From Desulfovibrio sp. (GTDB lineage Bacteria; Desulfobacterota; Desulfovibrionia; Desulfovibrionales; Desulfovibrionaceae): a stretch of 5,920 nucleotides of DNA. The notes beneath the pieces were generated by a model. The model ran no database searches and had not been told where the DNA came from. It was given only the letters and a program-made list of their open reading frames with translations. Below are positions 1-5,441 of the stretch, piece by piece (position 1 is the first letter of the stretch; every line of letters starts with the position of its first letter). The stretch is taken from assembly GCA_014804915.1 (NCBI GenBank), contig JAAUYW010000087.1, positions 1 to 5,920 of the forward strand, in the 5' to 3' direction. Position numbers and translations under genes: made by a program.

Positions 1-99
1 CTGGTTGGCTTCAGAAGCATTGAAGACCTGCTGAGCCATAAGCCGGATAAAACAAAAAGCGCCTATGATAACAGCTTGTTGGCAATTTGTTCAATCTAA
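1..99 (+). CDS. C-terminal end of a probable tyrosine recombinase (integrase), 5' end outside the window
   Basis: An open frame runs from the first base to a TAA at 97-99, giving 32 residues with no start codon in the window. The segment LLSHKPDKTKSAYDNS resembles the last catalytic block of tyrosine recombinases (compare the family pattern L-L-G-H-K-x8-Y). The His at residue 13 and the Tyr at residue 22 are nine residues apart, the spacing seen in XerD-like enzymes, where this Tyr attacks DNA. The protein ends only ten residues after that Tyr, so the tail is short compared with P4-type integrases. The gene points towards the 3' end of a tRNA gene 179 bp away, a classic integration target, which supports the call. 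It may be intact or a remnant; the upstream part is not visible. The identification rests on one short motif and remains tentative. Confidence 0.5.
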   Translation: MVGFRSIEDLLSHKPDKTKSAYDNSLLAICSI

Positions 100-233
100 A
101 AATTAGCCGGACAGTTCTGTTGCTCATTTTTTGGCCTTTCATGTGGCTTTCAACCCGTTTTCAAGCTCCAAAGCCAGATCAGGCCACGCTTGCGCTTCCT
201 TCAGGGAAATGTCGCAACCAGGTCGCAAGGCAC
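100..233. other. Non-coding stretch between the recombinase tail and the tRNA terminator
   Basis: No supportable gene is seen here. The stretch contains a nested inverted repeat: TGGCC (132-136) can pair with GGCCA (182-186), and inside it GGCTTT (145-150) can pair with AAAGCC (170-175). The T-run near 127-132 precedes the structure on the plus strand, so it is not a normal terminator for the recombinase gene. If the recombinase belongs to an element integrated at the tRNA, this is where recombinase arm-binding sites would be expected, but none can be shown. Confidence 0.4.
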
Positions 234-270
234 AAAAAAAGGACAGGCTATCTCTAGCGCTATCCTTTTG
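234..270 (-). terminator. Rho-independent terminator of the tRNA transcript
   Basis: Read on the minus strand, AAAAGGATAG pairs with CTGTCCTTTT (one G-T wobble). The stem of about 10 bp closes a loop of roughly a dozen bases and is followed directly by a run of seven T. It lies just downstream of the tRNA 3' end and is correctly oriented to end its transcription. Confidence 0.7.
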
Positions 271-278
271 AAACAATC

Positions 279-354
279 TGGTGGGCCCAGCAGGATTTGA
301 ACCTGCGACCAACCGGTTATGAGCCGGTAGCTCTGCCAACTGAGCTATAGGCCC
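279..354 (-). tRNA. tRNA with CAT anticodon (elongator Met, or Ile2 read with lysidine)
   Basis: The 76-nt cloverleaf can be folded by eye. It has a 7-bp acceptor stem (GGGCCTA with TGGGCCC, one T-G wobble), a 4-bp D stem (GCTC/GAGC), a 5-bp anticodon stem (ACCGG/CCGGT) around loop CTCATAA, a 5-bp T stem (GCAGG/CCTGC) around TTCAAAT, and discriminator A73. The CCA end is encoded, at 279-281 on the plus strand. The anticodon CAT lies at 319-321. It is not the initiator type: base 1 pairs normally with base 72. CAT elongator tRNAs may be Met or, after tilS lysidine modification, Ile(AUA). The GC-rich acceptor and the TTGGTCGC variable-arm region remind me of Ile2, but sequence reading alone does not decide it. 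The gene stands alone, with its own promoter and terminator. Confidence 0.95.
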
Positions 355-361
355 GCTTGTC

Positions 362-390
362 TGTTTACAGAAAAGTACAACCGCTGTCAA
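362..390 (-). promoter_or_regulatory. Predicted sigma70-type promoter of the tRNA gene
   Basis: On the minus strand a perfect TTGACA -35 box (385-390) lies just upstream of the tRNA. Two overlapping -10 candidates exist: TAAACA (362-367) with a 17-bp spacer, and TGTAAA (364-369) with a 15-bp spacer. Both are imperfect. Either would start transcription within a few bases of the tRNA 5' end at 354. Confidence 0.5.
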
Positions 391-490
391 TCCCGGCATG
401 CGCACCCCTGCGAACGCTTTTTTGGATAATGAGAGGCTGCCAGACCTTCCCTGGCGTACTGATGCAAGCAAGTCTTTATCGCTCTGCGCC

Positions 491-519
491 TTGACGCAAA
501 ACAAGCCGGGTGCTAGAGT
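491..519 (+). promoter_or_regulatory. Predicted sigma70-type promoter of the nhc operon
   Basis: TTGACG (491-496) is followed after 17 bp by TAGAGT (514-519). The -10 box is preceded by TGC, giving an extended TGn -10 element. Transcription would start near 526, leaving a leader of about 80 nt before nhcA. The leader includes a GC-rich 10-nt palindrome at 544-553. No clear sigma54 or regulator site was found in this divergent region. A weaker TATAAA at 530-535 lacks a -35 partner. Confidence 0.5.
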
Positions 520-606
520 CGCGGCAACTATAAAAACCATTTGGGCCGCGGCCGCTTCTCCCTGAAACGGCGTTATCTGGATTCTGTTTTGAACGAGGAC
601 AAGCAC

Positions 607-1608
607 ATGAGGAAAGCACTGCTTATGCTGGCAATGGTCCTGGCAGCATCCGCATGTCTGTGGTCTTACGGAGAGGCTGCCGAAGCCGAACTGGAGCCTA
701 CTGACAGCGGCGCGCCATCGGCCATTGTCATATTCCCGGTGGGCGAAACGCCCAATCCCAGGGCTGCCGCGATGCCCCCTGTGGCATTCAACCATGTCAT
801 CCACGAGAAATGGATGGCAAGGACCGAAAAGGACTGCATTGTCTGCCACCATACGGGCGATGCGGTCGCCTGCACAAATTGCCATACAGTGCAAGGCTCG
901 GAAAAGGCGCATTTTGTAAATCTCGAGCGCGCCATGCATGCTACAGAAATCAGGGAGCGCAAGAAGCACCAGACGCCATCAAGCTGTGTCAGCTGTCATA
1001 TCCGCCAGACAAGACAGCGCGAATGCGCAGGCTGCCATGGGCATCTGGTTCGCAACGCCCGCGAGAAAGATTCCTGGTGCAATGTCTGCCACAAGATGAC
1101 TCCTGCCATGACTGCGCAACAGCTTCAGGCAGGAATCGCCAACAAGCTCCCAGAGACACAGAATGAAAAACTGGCGGCGGAAACAGCCCTGGCCCGCGCC
1201 CAGACCAAGTACTGGACGCCGCTCAAGGCTCCATACAAGATCAATATTGATACCCTTGCGAATCTCTACAAGCCCTGCGTTTTCAACCATCGCCATCATG
1301 TGATTTCACTTATGGAGAATATCGGCAATAACAAGCTCGCAGGCGCTTTCCACACAGAGCAGGCCACCATCTGCGTAACCTGCCATCACAACAGTCCTCC
1401 ATCAGCGACGCCGCCAAAATGTTCAAGCTGCCACAGCAAGACCCTGGATTTCCTGCGTGAGGCCAGGCCAAACCTCATGGCGGCTTTTCACCTTGAGTGC
1501 ATGAGCTGCCACAAGGACATGAAGGTGGCCAGACCGCGCAACACTGACTGCAATACCTGCCACAAATTGCAGCCTGGCGCCAACGCGCCCATGGGAGGGA
1601 ACCTATGA
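607..1608 (+). CDS. nhcA: Nine-haem periplasmic cytochrome c, NhcA (9HcA)
   Basis: Periplasmic electron carrier of the Nhc complex. In the known family it takes electrons from hydrogenase via tetrahaem cytochrome c3 and passes them to the membrane partners. The 333-residue product has an N-terminal signal peptide (MRKALLML, hydrophobic to about residue 20, likely cut after the Ala at 25). It has exactly nine CXXCH haem sites, at residues 77, 89, 127, 140, 158, 256, 272, 298 and 315. Thirteen further His are available as distal ligands, enough for nine bis-His haems. The layout of four, one and four haems fits the known fold of two cytochrome c3-like domains around an isolated haem. The roughly 90-residue stretch between haems 5 and 6 has no haem site and carries one extra Cys (224). 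The ATG at 607 is chosen because GAGGA (595-599) precedes it and the signal peptide begins there; an in-frame TTG at 541 would spoil the signal peptide. First gene of the operon, overlapping nhcB by ATGA. Confidence 0.95.
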   Translation: MRKALLMLAMVLAASACLWSYGEAAEAELEPTDSGAPSAIVIFPVGETPNPRAAAMPPVAFNHVIHEKWMARTEKDCIVCHHTGDAVACTNCHTVQGSEKAHFVNLERAMHATEIRERKKHQTPSSCVSCHIRQTRQRECAGCHGHLVRNAREKDSWCNVCHKMTPAMTAQQLQAGIANKLPETQNEKLAAETALARAQTKYWTPLKAPYKINIDTLANLYKPCVFNHRHHVISLMENIGNNKLAGAFHTEQATICVTCHHNSPPSATPPKCSSCHSKTLDFLREARPNLMAAFHLECMSCHKDMKVARPRNTDCNTCHKLQPGANAPMGGNL

Positions 1609-2687
1609 ACCGCAGAAAATTCCTGACTTTCCTGGGCGCGTCAGGCGTGGCTTCCGCGCTTGCGACTGCAAAAGTAGCCAAGGCCACGCCCCATGTTTTT
1701 CCGTACTATGCAGACAGCTACGGCGTGCTGCATGATACAACGCGTTGCATAGGCTGCAGGCGCTGCGAGGCAGCCTGCCAGGAGATCAATCATCTCCCGA
1801 AGCCGGAGAAGCCCTTTACCGACCTTTCAGTATGCGACAAGCCGCGCCGGCTGACTGCATATGCCTGGACTGTGGTCAACAAGTATCAGGTGAATGGGCA
1901 GCCCTTTTTCCGCAAACTCCAGTGTTTCCACTGCAACGATCCAGCCTGCATGGCCGCCTGCTTCACCAAATGCTATACGAAACTGCCGGACGGCGCTGTC
2001 TATTATGACGGCAGCCAGTGCGTTGGCTGCCGCTATTGCATGGTCGCGTGTCCCTTTTACGTGCCAGGCTTCCAGTATGATCTTGCATGGGATCCGCTGA
2101 TACAAAAATGCACATTCTGCGAAGATACGCGCCTGAAAAAACACCAGCTGCCGGCATGCGTTGAAGCGTGTCCTGTGGACGCGCTCACCTTCGGGCGCAG
2201 AAGCGACCTGATCAAGATCGCGCGCCAGAGAATCAATGAAAACCCAGGGCAGTATGTAAATTACGTATACGGCGAAACAGATGCCGGAGGCACGGCCTGG
2301 ATGGTGCTCGCGCCAGCGGCCGGCGCTGATCCCGGGCCGGTGGATGACATTGAGGTGACGGGCAAGCAGCTCAAGCAGCTTGGTCTGGATACGGAGCTGG
2401 GCAACCAGCCAATGGCCGAGTTTACCTATGGGGCGCTTGGGGCAGTGCCGATGATTGTCGCTTTCTGGCCAGTGCTCTTTGGCGGCGCATACGCAATTAC
2501 CAAGCGCCGCGAGGCCATGCACAAGGCTGAAGCCGATGCGGCGGCGCAAAAGGCGCGCGAAAATGTAAAGGCCGCAGTCGCGGCCGCTGTGCGCAAGATA
2601 GAGGAAACCGAGGGGCCGGCCGCAGCTGAACGCGCCCGCGCCGCCATGACTGACGCCCTGAAGGCCGCGGAAGGGGAGGAAAAATAA
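1605..2687 (+). CDS. nhcB: Tat-exported four-cluster iron-sulfur protein with membrane anchor, NhcB (HmcB-like)
   Basis: Iron-sulfur subunit expected to relay electrons between the periplasmic cytochrome and the NrfD-type membrane subunit. The 360-residue protein starts with a Tat signal (NRRKFL, residues 2-7, then a hydrophobic stretch ending in AKA at 25-27). Sixteen Cys form four [4Fe-4S] sets: 48/51/54/58, 107/110/115/119, 139/142/145/149 and 169/172/185/189. The pairing of sets follows the DMSO reductase B/HmcB-type pattern. A membrane span lies at about 276-298 and is followed by KRR, so the tail should be cytoplasmic if the ferredoxin domain is periplasmic. That tail (about 303-360) is strongly Ala/Glu/Lys/Arg-rich and looks helical or coiled-coil; it is the odd part of the protein. 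The start overlaps the nhcA stop (ATGA) behind a GGAGG at 1594-1598, which implies translational coupling. Confidence 0.93.
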   Translation: MNRRKFLTFLGASGVASALATAKVAKATPHVFPYYADSYGVLHDTTRCIGCRRCEAACQEINHLPKPEKPFTDLSVCDKPRRLTAYAWTVVNKYQVNGQPFFRKLQCFHCNDPACMAACFTKCYTKLPDGAVYYDGSQCVGCRYCMVACPFYVPGFQYDLAWDPLIQKCTFCEDTRLKKHQLPACVEACPVDALTFGRRSDLIKIARQRINENPGQYVNYVYGETDAGGTAWMVLAPAAGADPGPVDDIEVTGKQLKQLGLDTELGNQPMAEFTYGALGAVPMIVAFWPVLFGGAYAITKRREAMHKAEADAAAQKARENVKAAVAAAVRKIEETEGPAAAERARAAMTDALKAAEGEEK

Positions 2688-3899
2688 ATGGCACAGATAG
2701 TCATCCCCACCAAGGAAAAGCTGTTCAATCTGGATCCCCTGCTCAAGCCGACACTGGGCAATATCATCACCTGGGTCATCCTGGGCGTTGGGTTCATTAT
2801 CACCATCATCCGCTTCACTGTCGGCATTGGCTCGGTAACAGCGCTCACAGACGCCCAGCCCTGGGGCCTGTGGATCGGTTTTGACCTGCTCTGCGGCGTA
2901 TGCCTGGCTGCAGGCGGCTATTTCACAACTGTGGCAGTGTATGTCATGGGAATGAAACATTTTCATTCCGCAGTGCGCCCCGCAGTCACCACCGCTTTCC
3001 TGGGCTACGCTTTCGTTGTGGTTGCCCTGCTCTATGATCTCGGCCATCCACTGCGGCTGCCCTATATGTTCTTTTTCCCGGGCACAACTTCAGTGCTGTT
3101 CGAAGTGGGCCTGTGCGTGGCCACATACCTGACTGTGCTTTTCGTTGAATTCTCGGTAGCGCCACTGGAATGGCTGGGCCAGAAATTTCCGTTTCTGCTC
3201 ACATGGCGCAAATGGATTATTCGCATCACTATCCTGCTCACCATTTTTGGCGTAACGCTCTCCACCCTGCACCAGTCCTCACTGGGCTCGCTATACCTGA
3301 TCGCGCCCGAAAAGCTGCACCCGCTCTGGTATTCGCCATTCATGCCAATGTTCTTCTTTGTAAGCTCCATGGCGGCCGGCGCGTCAATGGTGATTTTCGA
3401 AGGAATGTTCGCGCACAAGGGCGCCCATGCCTATATGGATGAAACCCACCTGCGCGAATCGGGCAAGGTTGTGCTGGGCTTCGCGCGCGCAGCCTCCTTT
3501 ATTCTCATGGCCTATTTCATGCTGAAAGTGATTGACGTGCTGGTGCAATCCAACGCGCACTGGCTCTCAACTGGCTGGGGCACATGGTGGCTGGTTGAAA
3601 TGCTTGGCTTTGTGCTGCTGCCGGCCCTGCTCTACGCAAAAGGCGCGGTTGACGGCAATGTAAAACTCTGCCAGTACACGTCAGCGCTTGCGATTATTGG
3701 CATTGTGCTCAATCGCTTCAATGTCTCGATGATCGCCTTCAACTGGCAGCTGCCTTCAGCCGACCGGTATTTTCCAAGCTTCTGGGAAATCTGGATTTCC
3801 ATTTTTGTGGTCACCCTGATCGTTACCTGCTACAGGTTCATTGTCTACCACATGCCGGTTCTCTACGAACATCCCGAATTCAAAGGCGAAAGCCACTAA
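2688..3899 (+). CDS. nhcC: NrfD/HmcC-type polytopic membrane subunit, NhcC
   Basis: Integral membrane subunit of the NrfD/PsrC superfamily (403 residues, close to HmcC length). Such subunits bind menaquinone or menaquinol and exchange electrons with the attached iron-sulfur subunit. About ten hydrophobic spans can be read, the first near residues 24-44 and the second near 62-86. The family-like stretch PWGLWIGFDLLCGVCLAAGG lies at 58-77, and YDLGHPLRLP lies at 116-125, resembling the conserved Asp-x-Gly-Arg/His-Pro loop of the family. It contains no haem or Fe-S motifs. The ATG follows the nhcB TAA with no gap and is preceded by GGGGAGGA (2673-2680), so it is co-translated with nhcB. Function is inferred from family and operon position. 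Whether it pumps protons or only transfers electrons cannot be read from the sequence. Confidence 0.93.
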   Translation: MAQIVIPTKEKLFNLDPLLKPTLGNIITWVILGVGFIITIIRFTVGIGSVTALTDAQPWGLWIGFDLLCGVCLAAGGYFTTVAVYVMGMKHFHSAVRPAVTTAFLGYAFVVVALLYDLGHPLRLPYMFFFPGTTSVLFEVGLCVATYLTVLFVEFSVAPLEWLGQKFPFLLTWRKWIIRITILLTIFGVTLSTLHQSSLGSLYLIAPEKLHPLWYSPFMPMFFFVSSMAAGASMVIFEGMFAHKGAHAYMDETHLRESGKVVLGFARAASFILMAYFMLKVIDVLVQSNAHWLSTGWGTWWLVEMLGFVLLPALLYAKGAVDGNVKLCQYTSALAIIGIVLNRFNVSMIAFNWQLPSADRYFPSFWEIWISIFVVTLIVTCYRFIVYHMPVLYEHPEFKGESH

Positions 3900-3916
3900 A
3901 TTCGCAGGAGGCAACC

Positions 3917-4060
3917 ATGGACTACCCGACTTTTTATAGCTATTTTCTTTACACCAAAAACTGGGCCTACATAATGATGATCATTGTGCTCCCCCTTTAT
4001 GTGGCCTACTGGAATCTGGTTCTCTACCGCAAGGGCAAAAAAGGCAAAAACGGCCAGTAG
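3917..4060 (+). CDS. nhcD: Small single-span membrane protein, NhcD (HmcD-like)
   Basis: A 47-residue protein beginning MDYPTFYSYF, with one hydrophobic span at about residues 17-36 (AYIMMIIVLPLYVAYW and on) and a very basic tail (RKGKKGKNG), so the C-terminus should lie in the cytoplasm. Short proteins of this size and position occur in hmc and nhc operons (HmcD/NhcD). Their role is unknown; a structural or assembly role in the complex is a guess. The ATG is preceded by AGGAGG (3906-3911) and lies 17 bp after the nhcC stop. Strong translation signals, operon position and the clear span argue that it is real in spite of its size. Confidence 0.85.
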   Translation: MDYPTFYSYFLYTKNWAYIMMIIVLPLYVAYWNLVLYRKGKKGKNGQ

Positions 4061-4072
4061 CGCATGGCGCTA
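4058..4072 (+). repeat. Short hairpin over the nhcD stop codon
   Basis: TAGCGC (4058-4063) and GCGCTA (4067-4072) are perfect inverted repeats around a 3-nt loop, with the nhcD TAG as first base triplet. It may stabilise the 3' end of the nhc mRNA or simply be chance. Confidence 0.3.
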
Positions 4073-4084
4073 TGGCTATGCGGC

Positions 4085-4111
4085 AAAGGCGGGGCGACCC
4101 GCCTTTATTTT
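4085..4111 (+). terminator. Terminator or attenuator hairpin between nhcD and hypC
   Basis: AAAGGCGGG (4085-4093) pairs perfectly with CCCGCCTTT (4098-4106) around the tetraloop GCGA, a GNRA type. ATTTT follows. The stem is strong but the T-tract is short, so leaky termination is plausible. It lies 24 bp after nhcD and only 27 bp before the hypC start, with no room for a separate hypC promoter downstream of it. Confidence 0.7.
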
Positions 4112-4123
4112 CATTCTGAAAGC

Positions 4124-4130
4124 AAGGAGG
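4124..4130 (+). promoter_or_regulatory. Strong ribosome binding site of hypC
   Basis: AAGGAGG lies eight bases before the ATG at 4139 and fixes that start. The longer frame opening at 4064 would run through the terminator hairpin and put unrelated residues before the conserved MCLAIP start. Confidence 0.8.
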
Positions 4131-4138
4131 AGAAGCAT

Positions 4139-4390
4139 ATGTGTCTGGCAATTCCTGCGCAGGTTATCAGGATAGAAAGCGAGGATACAGCCCGGGTGCG
4201 AATCGGCGAAAGCTCAACTTTCCTGACAGCATCGACAATGCTGCTGCCAGAGCCAGTGCAGCCAGGGGATTTCGTGATTGTGCATGCAGGTTTTGCCCTG
4301 CATAAGCTGGACGAAAAAGAAGCGCAGGACAGCCTGGAAGCCCTGCGCGAAATAGCTGAAGCAGCCTGCGGCGTGCCTGCAAATTTTTAA
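4139..4390 (+). CDS. hypC: [NiFe]-hydrogenase maturation chaperone HypC
   Basis: HypC/HupF-family chaperone (83 residues, normal length). In known systems it works with HypD to deliver the Fe(CN)2CO unit and binds the immature hydrogenase large subunit in the cytoplasm. The N-terminus is the signature MCLAIP; Cys2, exposed after Met removal, is the essential residue. The second conserved part, PGDFVIVHAGFALHKLDEKE, spans residues 42-61 and includes His49. The C-terminal helix (about 58-76) completes the family pattern. It stands immediately behind the nhc operon, separated from nhcD by a terminator-like hairpin, and is probably transcribed by read-through. No other hyp gene or hydrogenase structural gene lies in the window. 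The C-terminus meets a minus-strand hydrolase gene head-on. Confidence 0.95.
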   Translation: MCLAIPAQVIRIESEDTARVRIGESSTFLTASTMLLPEPVQPGDFVIVHAGFALHKLDEKEAQDSLEALREIAEAACGVPANF

Positions 4391-4395
4391 ACCCG

Positions 4396-4468
4396 GCCTG
4401 GCCAGATACCGCACGGGAACAGCAAGCCGGCGACAAAAAGAAGCTACAGGGTGCGGCTCTGGCCAGGC
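4396..4468. repeat. Long imperfect inverted repeat at the convergent hypC/hydrolase junction
   Basis: The left arm 4396-4414 and the right arm 4451-4468 are inverted copies. The outer 10 bp (GCCTGGCCAG/CTGGCCAGGC) and the inner 6 bp (CCGCAC/GTGCGG) pair perfectly, separated by a 3x2 internal mismatch. The loop is 36 nt and contains the hydrolase stop codon (4444-4446), while the right arm lies in its last codons. There is no U-tract on either side, so this is not a standard intrinsic terminator. It could still act as a bidirectional transcript end or mRNA 3'-end stabiliser. Confidence 0.55.
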
Positions 4469-5127
4469 TCCATGCTTATGAACTGGCAAATTGGCGCAAT
4501 CTCGCCCAGCTTTTTCTGGAATTCGCTCGTATTTTGCGCAAGCACGGGGAATGTCTTCCAGTGCATTGGAATAACGCGGCTGCAATTGAGCAGCCTGCAA
4601 GCATGAGCCGCCTGTAACGCGTCCATGGTAAATACGCCGCCAATGGGCAACAAGGCCAGGTCAATGCCATAAATCCTGCCAAACTGGCGCATGGCCGAAA
4701 AAAGCCCTGTGTCACCCGCATGATAGAGCACCAGCCCATCAGGCATTTTAATAATATAACCAGCTGGCATTCCTGAATCGCTGGAATGCATGGCTTGCGT
4801 CATCGTTACAGCCATGCCGCGATATGTGATCGTGCCGCCAATATTGAAACCAATGCCATTCACAATCTGCTGCTCGGGCACTCCACGATTGCGCATAACC
4901 TGCGCGGTGCCAACAATGGCGCCAAGCATGGCGCCGCAGCTCTTGCAGATCTCCACAGCGTCGCCAACATGATCGCTGTGGTCATGCGTGATAAGCACCA
5001 GATCAACCGCGCCCACATCGCGCCAGTGTACTCCGTTGCCAGGCGCAAAATAGGGATCAATCAATACGCTTGAACTGTCACACTGTATCTTGAAAGCTGA
5101 ATGACCATACCATGTGATTACGCTCAT
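4444..5127 (-). CDS. Metallo-beta-lactamase-fold metal-dependent hydrolase (UPF0173 family)
   Basis: A 227-residue cytoplasmic protein with the typical UPF0173 start MSVITWYGHSAFKI and length. Metal-site residues are all present: THDHSDH at 47-53 (His48, His50, Asp52, His53), His114 in AMHSSDSG, Asp139 in YHAGDTGLFS, and His189 in IPMHWKTFP. Other family blocks are LIDPYF (22-27), NIGGT (95-99) and LLPIGGVFTM (159-168). The substrate of the family is not firmly known, so only a two-metal hydrolase can be stated. The ATG at 5127 is chosen over an in-frame ATG 29 codons upstream because GAGG (5136-5139) lies eight bases before it and family homology begins exactly there. No signal peptide is present. 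It is convergent with hypC and 53 bp away. It appears to be a single-gene unit and a functional link to hydrogen metabolism is not evident. Confidence 0.9.
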   Translation of the reverse strand: MSVITWYGHSAFKIQCDSSSVLIDPYFAPGNGVHWRDVGAVDLVLITHDHSDHVGDAVEICKSCGAMLGAIVGTAQVMRNRGVPEQQIVNGIGFNIGGTITYRGMAVTMTQAMHSSDSGMPAGYIIKMPDGLVLYHAGDTGLFSAMRQFGRIYGIDLALLPIGGVFTMDALQAAHACRLLNCSRVIPMHWKTFPVLAQNTSEFQKKLGEIAPICQFISMEPGQSRTL

Positions 5128-5195
5128 CTTGCCCGCCTCGTCGATTGTGTCCTGAAACAGCGCGCCAAAATGCTCTGGGCATTTGAAGCACGCTA

Positions 5196-5209
5196 CTGCC
5201 TGCAGGCAG
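5196..5209. repeat. 14-bp perfect palindrome in the hydrolase leader
   Basis: CTGCCTGCAGGCAG is a perfect palindrome lying about 10-25 bp downstream of the predicted hydrolase transcription start. The position would suit a repressor operator or a short 5' mRNA hairpin. No regulator is identified, and chance occurrence is possible. Confidence 0.35.
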
Positions 5210-5221
5210 CTCACCCGAAAA

Positions 5222-5250
5222 ATTCTACAATTTCAAAAGCGTCAATGCAA
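5222..5250 (-). promoter_or_regulatory. Predicted promoter of the hydrolase gene
   Basis: On the minus strand TTGCAT (5245-5250) is followed after 17 bp by TAGAAT (5222-5227). The -10 matches consensus at five of six bases, the -35 at only three. An overlapping TTGACG is just 12 bp from the -10 and is too close. The predicted leader is about 88 nt. Confidence 0.4.
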
Positions 5251-5441
5251 GAGCGCATCGAACAGCCCGATTTCAATGCGAGACAGTTTTTGCCATCCCT
5301 ACGCGTTACATAACGAAGCTCCAGCGTAAAATTTCAAATTTATTACCATAATGGGGAGTTATTTTCATGTAACCCAATGGATTTTAATGCAGGGGGGAGC
5401 CATGCCTGGCTTAAAATTGCGCGATAAGCTTCTTGGCTCAC

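Larger units (their letters stand above)
5128..5441. other. Gene-free stretch between the hydrolase start and the insertion sequence
   Basis: I see no credible gene in this roughly 310-bp stretch, which becomes AT-rich beyond about 5320. It holds the hydrolase leader and promoter, a palindrome at 5196-5209, a small inverted repeat CGTTA/TAACG (5304-5308 and 5311-5315), and a compound hairpin near the insertion sequence. In the latter, GAGCCA (5397-5402) pairs with TGGCTC (5434-5439), and inside it GCTTA (5409-5413) pairs with TAAGC (5425-5429). A G-run of six lies at 5392-5397. Confidence 0.5.

Noticed and set aside
449..466. Sigma54-like element TGGCGTACTGATGCA upstream of nhcA
   Set aside because: The GG and GC elements are nine bases apart instead of ten and the surrounding consensus is poor, so the sigma70-like promoter is preferred.
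541..606. N-terminal extension of nhcA from a TTG codon
   Set aside because: It would place 22 residues, including several Arg/Lys, before a clean signal peptide, and it lacks a Shine-Dalgarno sequence, while ATG 607 has one.
139..969. Long minus-strand open frame of 276 codons
   Set aside because: It runs straight through the tRNA and its terminator and overlaps the start of nhcA; its composition has no family features. Its last residues (LKEAQAWPDLALELENGL) look protein-like, but there is no start or ribosome binding site after the tRNA terminator.
1827..3047. Minus-strand open frame of 406 codons opposite nhcB and nhcC
   Set aside because: It lies entirely antisense to two well supported operon genes, lacks a recognisable domain and is Cys/His-rich only because the opposite strand encodes Cys-rich ferredoxin motifs.
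4064..4138. N-terminal extension of hypC beginning at 4064
   Set aside because: It would translate through the terminator hairpin and bury the functionally required N-terminal Met-Cys of HypC.
5128..5214. 29-codon N-terminal extension of the hydrolase
   Set aside because: Family homology starts at the ATG at 5127, which has its own GAGG; the extension overlaps the palindrome and leader.
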